A stretch of 7,473 bases of DNA. Origin: Deltaproteobacteria bacterium (lineage in GTDB: Bacteria; Desulfobacterota; Binatia; UBA9968). Position 1 is the first letter of the stretch. Each line of letters begins with the position of its first letter. The notes beneath the pieces were generated by a model. The model was not told the origin of the DNA. It worked only from the letters and a program-made list of their open reading frames with translations, and made no database searches. This document shows, piece after piece, positions 1 through 5,603 of this stretch. Position numbers and translations under genes: made by a program. The DNA lies in assembly GCA_005878685.1 (NCBI GenBank), contig VBLN01000224.1, positions 8,661-16,133 of the forward strand, read 5' to 3'.

Positions 1-918
1 CGGATCGACACCTAGTATTCCTTCAACGCCAAGGGAGAGATCGAGCGCAAGGATCAAGACACCAACAGCGACGGGAAAGCCGATATCTAAATCTCCTATC
101 AAAACGACCAGCCGATACGCAGCGAAGAGGATCGCAACTTCGATGGCCGTGTGGATCGAGTTGTTTATTTCCAAGACGGGAAGATCGCCCGGATTGAAGA
201 GGATACCAGTGGAACCGGCAAGATGGACAGCCTCTCCTATTTCCAGGATGGTCAACTGGTGAGGAAGGAGATCGACCGCAAACATACCGGCAAAATAGAT
301 CTTTGGGGCTACTATCAGAACGATCAACTGGTCAGGCAGGAAGAGGATCTTAACGGAGACGGCAAGGCGGATCGGTTCCTGTACTTCCAGACCGGGCAAT
401 TGATCCTGAGAGAAGAGGACTCACAGAGCCAGGGTCGGATCGACCTGATCGAGTCGTTCAGCCAGGGAAAGCTCACGAAGCGCTTGAGAGACGGCCAAGG
501 GAAAGGGAAATTCGACACTCTCTATCTCTTTAAAGATGAAAAGCTCGCACAAGAGGAGCGGGATACAGACGGAGACGGATTCTTTGACCTCCGGATATTC
601 TATGAAAACGGAGCAATCGCCCGTCAGGAAGCCGACACCAACAAAGACCGCCGTGTTGATGTCTGGGTGACTTTCAAAGACGGAAAGCAAGTTCAACAGG
701 ACGAGGATCAAAATTTCAACGGCAAGGTTGACGCCCGCTATTTTTTCAAGGATGGGCAAGTGGCAGGACAGGAGCAAGTGGCGGAGGCAGAACCGAGTAC
801 GCCCGTTCTGCCCTTTGGTTCTGTCCAAGATGAGCTTACCAGCATGACCGCTCCCATTAGCCCGAGGGAGCGCGCCGGACAAAGAGTCGCAACTAAAGCC
901 ACCGGCGGGAAAAAATGA
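1..918 (+). pseudogene. Tandem-repeat (DxNxDGxxD / YwqK-like) protein, 5' end outside window, two in-frame stops
   Basis: One reading frame runs from the left edge to TGA 916-918 and encodes about eleven units of 24 residues, each roughly xWxYFxDGxLVRxEED followed by a DxNxDGKxD loop. The frame is broken by TAG at 13-15 and TAA at 88-90, yet the repeat pattern continues across both stops. From 91 on it is open. The first usable start (GTG 151) lies in the middle of a repeat, has no signal peptide and is unlikely to be genuine. The acidic loops resemble EF-hand/dockerin/thrombospondin-3 calcium loops, and the intervening strands resemble YwqK/MORN-like repeats; this is a pattern comparison only. 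The C-terminal 45 residues or so leave the repeat and are Pro/Ser/Thr rich. The stop overlaps the next gene's ATG by 4 nt, so they form an operon. I infer a decayed gene or sequence errors. The true N-terminus, probably an export signal, is outside the window. Confidence 0.7.
10..777 (+). repeat. Tandem 72-bp (24-codon) protein-coding repeat, about 10.5 units
   Basis: Units begin near 10 (25 codons), 85, 157, 229, 301, 373, 445, 517, 589, 661 and 733 (partial). Spacing is exactly 72 nt from 85 onward. Loop sequences include DTNSDGKAD, DRNFDGRVD, DLNGDGKAD and DTDGDGFFD. Several other loops have lost acidic positions, for example DSQSQGRID and DGQGKGKFD. The DNA has diverged between units, so this is an old protein-level repeat and not a recent expansion. 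Confidence 0.85.
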
Positions 919-2066
919 GTCTAGCGAAGTTCGGATCATTGATGCCCTTTGTCTTTCTTTTGGCAGGTTGCGACCCTGTGCCGGTGCAGTACCCTCCGGG
1001 CGCGACTTCCTATCCGGCTACCCAGCCAACCGTATCAGCAGGCGCTCAATCCGCCAGCTCGCCCCGACCGCAGGTAACAGGTTCACAACGCAGCCAATAC
1101 ATCTGGGACAAGATGCTGGAGGGCGTCGCCATGGGAGGTTCCATCGCTGGACCTTACGGCGCAGGAGGAGGCTTGATCATCGGACTCATCACCGGACTTT
1201 TCACTGCGGACGCACATTACGCTCAGCTCACCTCGCAGATCCAGTCGGAACAAGCCAAAGATAAAGAGCTCGAGGCACAGATCGAACAGGAGATTGAGCG
1301 CCAAAGGAATCTGGAAGCTCAGCTGGGAGGCGTCTCTGGCAATCCAGCGCAGCAAAAACAACCAGAAACGCCTCAGGCAGCCCAAAGACCGATCCAGACC
1401 AGCCCAAAGGAGACAACAGTCGCCAAGAAGAAGGAAGAGTCAACCGCCGTCGCCTCTCTAGGCAAAAAGGAGAGTCTCCCTACCGCACCCAGCAGTCCGT
1501 TTAAGAACGTCGAGATCCGAGACACGAACGGCGACGGCGTTCCCGACCTATGGATCTATTATAACCCGGTAAAGCCGGGCGAGATCGTGCGGCAGGAGGA
1601 AGACACGAACGGCGACGGAAAAGTCGATACCTGGAGCTATTTCAACGACGGGAGGTTGGTGCGGCGTGAAGTCGATACCAAAGGAACCGGGAGACCTGAC
1701 ACGCTTTACTATTATGAGAACGACAAGATTGCCAGGGAAGAACGTGATGAAAATGGCAGTGGACATGTGAGTTTCCGCGCTATCTATCAAAATGGCCATC
1801 TTGCTAAGGTGGAGAGAGATACCCACGGAACAGGAAAGATCGACCTTTGGCTCTATTATGATACTTCGAAGGAGGGCGAGGTCGTCTCGAAGGAGGAAAG
1901 AGATCTCAACGGCGACGGCGCCGTCGATCTGTGGTCCTACTATGAAGATGGCAGACTCGTCCGGCGTGACCTAAGCGCCGTAGGATTGGAACTCGTGTCG
2001 AAGCAAGAACAGATCCCATCTTCGCCTGATCCCAAAGGACTTCAAGCGTCAGGCAACCCAAAATGA
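915..2066 (+). CDS. Lipoprotein with glycine-zipper segment, coiled coil and six DxNxDGxxD repeats
   Basis: This 383-residue protein begins with a lipoprotein signal peptide; the lipobox is L16-A17-G18-C19, so Cys19 should be acylated. Residue +2 is Asp, which in E. coli favours retention in the inner membrane; whether that rule holds here is unknown. Residues 70-96 are a Gly/Ala-rich hydrophobic stretch (GGSIAG, GAGGGLIIG) like a glycine zipper. Residues 104-138 are a Glu/Gln-rich probable coiled coil, followed by a Pro/Lys/Thr linker. Residues 203-354 hold six repeats with loops starting at D203, D230, D254, D278, D302 and D330, of the same type as in the gene upstream. ATG 915 is supported by the lipobox and by the 4-nt ATGA overlap with the previous gene. 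It overlaps the TonB-like gene by 4 nt as well, so translational coupling is likely. The function is unknown; I infer an envelope component working with the TonB/ExbBD motor. Confidence 0.88.
   Translation: MSLAKFGSLMPFVFLLAGCDPVPVQYPPGATSYPATQPTVSAGAQSASSPRPQVTGSQRSQYIWDKMLEGVAMGGSIAGPYGAGGGLIIGLITGLFTADAHYAQLTSQIQSEQAKDKELEAQIEQEIERQRNLEAQLGGVSGNPAQQKQPETPQAAQRPIQTSPKETTVAKKKEESTAVASLGKKESLPTAPSSPFKNVEIRDTNGDGVPDLWIYYNPVKPGEIVRQEEDTNGDGKVDTWSYFNDGRLVRREVDTKGTGRPDTLYYYENDKIAREERDENGSGHVSFRAIYQNGHLAKVERDTHGTGKIDLWLYYDTSKEGEVVSKEERDLNGDGAVDLWSYYEDGRLVRRDLSAVGLELVSKQEQIPSSPDPKGLQASGNPK
1521..1976 (+). repeat. Six tandem DxNxDGxxD/WxYY repeats inside the lipoprotein
   Basis: Loop starts at residues 203, 230, 254, 278, 302 and 330 give unit lengths of 27, 24, 24, 24 and 28, plus a last unit of about 24. 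Units 1 and 5 carry 3-4 extra residues at the strand turn (NPVKPGE and DTSKEGE). Unit 4 has a degenerate loop (DENGSGHVS). Units 1, 2 and 6 keep the full DxNGDGxxD acidic pattern, which would be consistent with metal binding in only part of the array. Confidence 0.8.
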
Positions 2067-3051
2067 CCAGGGAGATGTTCGAGAGTTGGGGCGACCTAGG
2101 ACTCCACTCTGTCTTTAAGAGCCCGTTCCTATTTCCTTCCTTGGCGCTTCACCTTATGGCTCTCTATTTAGCGCTAGGTGTGGGCAACTTCCCGACAAAC
2201 GAAAGCCGTCCCATTCCGATCCAGTTGCTGGAAATGAGGGAAGGAAGCTCTCCCGACAAGAGCGTCGGGCCTAATCGTGGCCCGGGTGGACCACGCACTT
2301 CTCCTAAATATGGCAATCCGGCCCCTCCACGACAAAGCACAGGAAAGCTGGATACGGGTTCGCTGGAGGCGACGACGCCTAGCGAAGAGCCCGCTCCGGC
2401 TCCACAGCCTCCCGCGCTCCCAGGGCCCAAGGTTCTGGCCGGAGGAACCCGTCCAGAGCCGCCCGTATCAAAGGAGACTTCGTCGGACTCTTTGGTCCAG
2501 CTACCGACCAAGGAAACTTCAGCAAACCTTCCTACCACAGGTAATGCGGAGACGAATCAGAAGAGTCTTACCTCAATACGGCTGGCATTAAGGCACTCAA
2601 GGAAGGATCACAGCTTCCGGGAGCGCTCAAAGGGACAGGAACGGCTGCCGGTCCCTATGGGGTTCCAGGAGGAAGCAGGAGCGGGACGGGAACGACCGGA
2701 GGTGGAACCGGCGTCGGGAGTGGCGGAGGAAGCTATGCGGGACTTAAAGGCGGGACGAACATAGACTTTAACCAATATCTCAAGCTGATAGAAAAGCGCG
2801 TCAATTCAGTTTGGCGCTATCCTGAAGATGTCTCAGGGGTCCAGAAAGTAACCGTCCGCTTTGCCTTGGATCGAGCCGGGAAGCTCACTCAAGCGGATGT
2901 TCTGGAGTCAACCGACTCAAGGCTCAACTCGAGCGCTCTCGAGGCGATGAAAAAAGCTTCTCCCTTTCCCCCGATGCCGGAAAGTCTGAAGGAACTCGCT
3001 GGAGAACCTCTGATTATTCGCTTCACCGTCTCCATTCGCGTCAGAGGATAA
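2063..3051 (+). pseudogene. TonB-like energy transducer, interrupted by a one-base frameshift
   Basis: Frame A (2063-2764) gives the N-terminus: a single membrane segment at residues 21-41 containing S26-x3-H30, matching the S-x3-H pattern of TonB transmembrane helices, then a Pro/Ser/Thr-rich periplasmic stretch. Frame B, one base back, is open from 2545 to TAA 3049-3051. It encodes a Gly/Thr-rich linker and a typical TonB/TolA-type C-terminal domain, including a YLKLIEKRVNSVWRYPE segment, a VxFALDRAGKLTQADVLEST strand pair and ALEAMKKASPFPPMP. The switch lies at about 2545-2590; after it frame A turns into basic low-quality sequence. Restoring one base gives 329 residues. I see no slippery heptamer, so a real frameshift mutation or a sequence error is more likely than programmed shifting. 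It starts by ATGA overlap with the lipoprotein gene and precedes exbB/exbD, its expected partners. Confidence 0.8.
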
Positions 3052-3077
3052 GAATCCAAGCCGCTTTTTTTATCCTC
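3044..3077 (+). terminator. Possible weak terminator hairpin after the TonB-like gene
   Basis: GAGGATAA (3044-3051) pairs with TTATCCTC (3070-3077), and a G-U plus two A-T pairs extend it to 11 pairs around a 12-nt loop. It overlaps the stop codon. A run of seven T (3065-3071) lies inside the structure and not after it, so it is not a canonical intrinsic terminator. A competing small hairpin, GGAT-AAGA-ATCC (3046-3057), ends 7 nt before that T run. Confidence 0.25.
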
Positions 3078-3089
3078 AACGGGATTTTA

Positions 3090-3117
3090 TTGAATTAATT
3101 TTTCCTTTGGGTATTCT
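3090..3117 (+). promoter_or_regulatory. Possible sigma70-like promoter for exbB-exbD
   Basis: TTGAAT (3090-3095) and TATTCT (3112-3117) each match four of six consensus bases and are separated by 16 nt, within an AT-rich stretch that stands out from the surrounding coding DNA. Transcription would begin near 3124, about 20 nt before the exbB ATG. The 94-nt gap between the TonB-like gene and exbB, unlike the ATGA overlaps upstream, makes a separate promoter reasonable. Confidence 0.35.
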
Positions 3118-3145
3118 TCTGGCAAAATTCTGAAAGGATTTCCTT

Positions 3146-3769
3146 ATGCAACAAGGGTTGGATCTCTTTCAGATCATCCACCGGGGAGCACTGGCGACCT
3201 ATCCGCTGATCCTCTTGTCCGTGGTCAGTGTGGCAGTCGTACTCGAGCGCCTCTGGTCTCTCCGGAATATCGGCTCGGTGACCTTAAGAATCGCTGACTC
3301 GATCTTGGAGCCTATCAGGAAGGGCCAAAAAGATTTGGCGATCGCTATCTGCAGACAGAACTCTCACTGCCCGGCTGGCAGGATATTTTTGAACGTCATT
3401 TCAAAGCACGGAGATCAGGGCTTAGAGTTGGCGGGGACCTTCGCGACAGAGGCGATGTTTGAAGAGACACAAAAACTGAGAAAGCATCTCTGGATCCTCG
3501 GAACGGTGGCCAGCAGCGCTCCCTTCATAGGACTGCTCGGCACGGTCGTAGGTATCATCAAGTCTTTTGAGAACATGGCGATTGTAGGGACCGGAGGATT
3601 CACCGTCGTCGCCGCTGGAATCTCCGAGGCGCTCGTGGCTACCGCCTTAGGTTTGGGAGTAGCGATTATCGCCCTCATCTTTTACAACTATTTCCAGACC
3701 CGGATTGCCAACATCAACGGTCTATTCCGCATCCAAGTTGCAAAGATCCTTGAGAACATCAGCCAGTGA
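3146..3769 (+). CDS. exbB: MotA/TolQ/ExbB proton channel family protein (ExbB)
   Basis: This 207-residue inner-membrane protein is a subunit of the proton-driven motor that, with ExbD, energises TonB (or TolA) from the proton motive force. Three membrane segments are visible: residues about 17-33, 117-139 (with APFIGLLGTVVGIIKSF) and 157-183 (with GISEALVATALGLGVAI). The last two form the family's signature channel region, and E161 and T166 sit where ExbB/TolQ proteins carry their conserved Glu and Thr. The length is close to E. coli TolQ and ExbB. ATG 3146 is preceded by AAAGGA (3133-3138) at 7 nt spacing. exbD follows 10 nt after the stop. ExbB and TolQ are hard to separate by sequence; the TonB-like neighbour favours ExbB. 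Confidence 0.93.
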   Translation: MQQGLDLFQIIHRGALATYPLILLSVVSVAVVLERLWSLRNIGSVTLRIADSILEPIRKGQKDLAIAICRQNSHCPAGRIFLNVISKHGDQGLELAGTFATEAMFEETQKLRKHLWILGTVASSAPFIGLLGTVVGIIKSFENMAIVGTGGFTVVAAGISEALVATALGLGVAIIALIFYNYFQTRIANINGLFRIQVAKILENISQ

Positions 3770-3779
3770 GGAAAAGTTT

Positions 3780-4202
3780 ATGGCTATGGGTCCACTCAAC
3801 CGCGAAGACAGCTCGGACATTATGTCCGAGATTAACATCACGCCGCTCACCGATATCTTTTTGGTCTTGCTCATCATCTTCATGATCACCAGCTCGGCGA
3901 TCATCGAATCCGGAGGCAAGGTCAATCTCCCCAAGGCCGTCAGCACACAGTCCGAACCCAGAGGGACCACGGTGACTCTGGCTCCCAACCGTGAAATCTT
4001 CGTCAACCAGAAAAAAGTGAGCGAGGCGAATCTGGAATCTACGCTCAAGGAGACGCTGAATGCTAGTCCTGACAAGATCGTGATCTTGAGGGGAGATAAA
4101 GATGTGCTCCTGGGCGAGGCGGTCAGGGTCTTGTCGATCGTCAAGAGGGCTGGGGCTTCAGAGATCGCGATCGCGGCGGAGGCAGAGAAAACCGCCCGGT
4201 AG
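3780..4202 (+). CDS. exbD: Biopolymer transport protein ExbD/TolR family
   Basis: This 140-residue protein has one N-terminal membrane helix (about residues 26-43) and a periplasmic domain. It partners ExbB in the proton-driven motor. The helix begins with NITPLTDIFLVLLIIFMI. Asp25 matches the essential protonatable Asp of the family and has the same number as in E. coli ExbD. The periplasmic part shows the usual pattern of an IFVNQKKV strand, a helix, an IVILRGDKDV strand and a final helix. ATG 3780 is chosen because GAGGA (3768-3772) lies 7 nt upstream and the signature sits at the normal distance; the frame extends upstream only into exbB. It ends in TAG, which shows that TAG is a true stop in this genome. 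Confidence 0.93.
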   Translation: MAMGPLNREDSSDIMSEINITPLTDIFLVLLIIFMITSSAIIESGGKVNLPKAVSTQSEPRGTTVTLAPNREIFVNQKKVSEANLESTLKETLNASPDKIVILRGDKDVLLGEAVRVLSIVKRAGASEIAIAAEAEKTAR

Positions 4203-4238
4203 ACCTTTGGAGCTACCGCTCACCTCTCTGTCCGCCGC
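4173..4238. terminator. Long two-tier hairpin between convergent exbD and VWA gene, possible bidirectional terminator
   Basis: GCGGCGGA (4173-4180) pairs with TCCGCCGC (4231-4238). After a two-base GG bulge, CAGAGA (4183-4188) pairs with TCTCTG (4225-4230). Inside this, CGGTAG (4197-4202) pairs with CTACCG (4213-4218). That is 20 Watson-Crick pairs in one nested structure, covering the end of exbD and most of the 43-nt gap to the convergent gene. No T run follows on either strand, so it is not a standard intrinsic terminator; its position suggests transcription ending or 3' end protection for one or both genes. Confidence 0.45.
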
Positions 4239-4245
4239 CGGAGAA

Positions 4246-5505
4246 TCACCGAGGAGGCCCCTCGGTTGCCGGAGGCGGCTGCTGCGAATGCCTGAGGCTC
4301 TCTTCTCTGCCGCGGTCAATCTCCCTTTGGATATCTTCCTTACTTCTGCCAAGCCTTTCGACTTCGAGCTTGAGATTTTTCTCTTTCTCAAGGAAGACCT
4401 CCAAGTCCAGTGAGCGCTGCTGCCCGCGCTGGTAATATATGGATACCGAGTCCCGGCCGATCGCACCGTCGCCGGCGCGGGCCGTGACCTGGATCCGATT
4501 GAGCCCTTCCACCACAGGGACGGAAGACGAAAAAAAGCCATCTGCGGCTAAGCGGAGATATGACGCCCTTTGGCCGACGGTCTCATTGAACACTTGCACG
4601 AAATCTACCCCCACCACGGAGACGTTCTCTAAAATTGCAAGAATATCGCCGGCTCTGACCACGGGGGTAAAAATCCCACCGCTTTCCTTGGCGATCCCCA
4701 CAGCAGCCGCAGGGTACGAGAGGGCCTCGTCTCCCAAAGCAAATACATGGACTTTGATACCTGCTTTGCCTGAGATCCGGGCAGCGTTTATGGCCAGATC
4801 GGTATCTTCGACGGTGACTCTTCTTCCCCCGCCGATAGGCAGCGTAGGATAGCCGTCGGTCAAGAGAAACTGAACCTTGACCGCGTCCGTTCTCCGCTCG
4901 CTCACTCCCAGTCCGGCTAGCTCTTTGATCGCCAGACGGATCCCCGAGGCCATATGGGTTCCGCCATAAGGTCCCGCCATGAACACGTTGTCCAGTGACT
5001 GCTTTACCTTCTCAAAATCGTGGGTCAGGGGCTGAACAATCTTCGCGTCCTGACTAAAGGTGATCAGCCCCACGCGGGTCGTCTGCGCGTTGAGCTGGGA
5101 GAGGAGGCGTCGCGATGCCGCGACCTCGGCCGCCAGGATAGAATTCCTCAGATCTCTCATCGGTGGTCCGCCTAGGCCACCGCCAAAAATGCTGATCTGC
5201 GGTCTCCCCCACCGGGGAGAACCCGAAGAGGGGAGATTCGCATCACCCAGATCGACGCCGGCGTAATTTGCCGTGCTGCCGGAGATATCGAGAACAAAAA
5301 ATATATCTACATTGGGTGTGCGCTCGCCCTGTGTGGAAACCTTGCCGCTGATCAGGACCATCTCCTGGTCCTGGACAATTCGAGAACCATCTTTGGGTGA
5401 CTGAATCTGGACTTTCGGCTCCGCACCCCATGATCCATGAGGCAAGCAAATGAACCAGGAAAGAAAAAGCGGCAACGCAAAAACTTGCCGAGAGCGGACC
5501 TTCAT
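4246..5505 (-). CDS. Exported von Willebrand factor A (VWA) domain protein
   Basis: This 419-residue protein starts at ATG 5505 and has a Sec signal peptide (basic n-region, then a hydrophobic stretch from about residue 8), with likely cleavage after SWG near residue 27. A GTG three codons upstream (5514) is an alternative start; I see no good Shine-Dalgarno for either. Residues about 33-65 look like a short beta domain (a PKDG segment, then VSTQGE). The VWA domain follows with a complete MIDAS: D73-I-S-G-S77, T183 in YGGTHMASG and D217 in LLTDG. A Gly/Pro-rich insert of about 40 residues lies between the first MIDAS strand and the next helix. After the VWA comes a second beta-rich domain (about 300-358) and a charged coiled-coil tail with Pro-rich end. 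Such proteins bind ligands through a divalent metal outside the cytoplasm. It converges on exbD, and a link to that motor is possible but unproven. Confidence 0.88.
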   Translation of the reverse strand: MKVRSRQVFALPLFLSWFICLPHGSWGAEPKVQIQSPKDGSRIVQDQEMVLISGKVSTQGERTPNVDIFFVLDISGSTANYAGVDLGDANLPSSGSPRWGRPQISIFGGGLGGPPMRDLRNSILAAEVAASRRLLSQLNAQTTRVGLITFSQDAKIVQPLTHDFEKVKQSLDNVFMAGPYGGTHMASGIRLAIKELAGLGVSERRTDAVKVQFLLTDGYPTLPIGGGRRVTVEDTDLAINAARISGKAGIKVHVFALGDEALSYPAAAVGIAKESGGIFTPVVRAGDILAILENVSVVGVDFVQVFNETVGQRASYLRLAADGFFSSSVPVVEGLNRIQVTARAGDGAIGRDSVSIYYQRGQQRSLDLEVFLEKEKNLKLEVERLGRSKEDIQREIDRGREESLRHSQQPPPATEGPPR

Positions 5506-5566
5506 AACGCGCACACGAGAAGGAAAATAACACGGATTCGAAAGGCTGTAAATGACAAGGCGTCGT

Positions 5567-5596
5567 TTGCCGGAGAGAAAACCAAAGTGGTATAAT
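5567..5596 (+). promoter_or_regulatory. Strong extended -10 promoter overlapping the first ATG
   Basis: The -35 TTGCCG (5567-5572, four of six) and a perfect -10 TATAAT (5591-5596) are 18 nt apart. TGG directly before the -10 (5588-5590) gives the TGn extended -10 motif. Transcription should begin about 6-8 nt after the -10, near 5602-5604. That places the start at, or a base or two before, the ATG at 5604 and puts the upstream ATG at 5595 inside the promoter. Confidence 0.7.
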
Positions 5597-5603
5597 GCCG
5601 TTT

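Noticed and set aside
1..90. Stop-codon reassignment (TAG/TAA read as an amino acid)
   Set aside because: exbD ends in TAG and the TonB-like C-terminal domain in TAA at normal protein lengths, and Trp is encoded by TGG elsewhere in the window.
151..153. GTG as the true start of the first gene
   Set aside because: It lies inside a repeat unit, and repeat sequence continues in frame upstream of it; no Shine-Dalgarno or signal peptide.
1..777. CRISPR array or recent microsatellite-like DNA repeat
   Set aside because: The 72-nt period is conserved as protein, not as identical DNA, and there are no constant repeats with variable spacers.
421..939. A 172-codon minus-strand open frame opposite the repeat gene
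   Set aside because: It mirrors the repeat-coding strand, has no recognisable domain or ribosome-binding site, and the plus strand shows clear 24-residue periodicity across it.
2545..2590. Programmed -1 ribosomal frameshift in the TonB-like gene
   Set aside because: No X-XXY-YYZ slippery heptamer is visible in the overlap start region, and programmed shifting is not known to me for this family.
2866..3051. Separate small gene of 61 residues after the TonB-like gene
   Set aside because: Its sequence is the second half of a TonB C-terminal domain whose first half is encoded in the same frame just upstream, so it is a fragment of the frameshifted gene.
3705..3779. Upstream start for exbD within exbB
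   Set aside because: The extra residues are just exbB in another frame; the Shine-Dalgarno at 3768-3772 and the normal position of Asp25 support ATG 3780.
3722..4144. A 140-codon minus-strand frame opposite exbD
   Set aside because: exbD is a clear family member on the plus strand; the opposite frame shows no domain or start signal.
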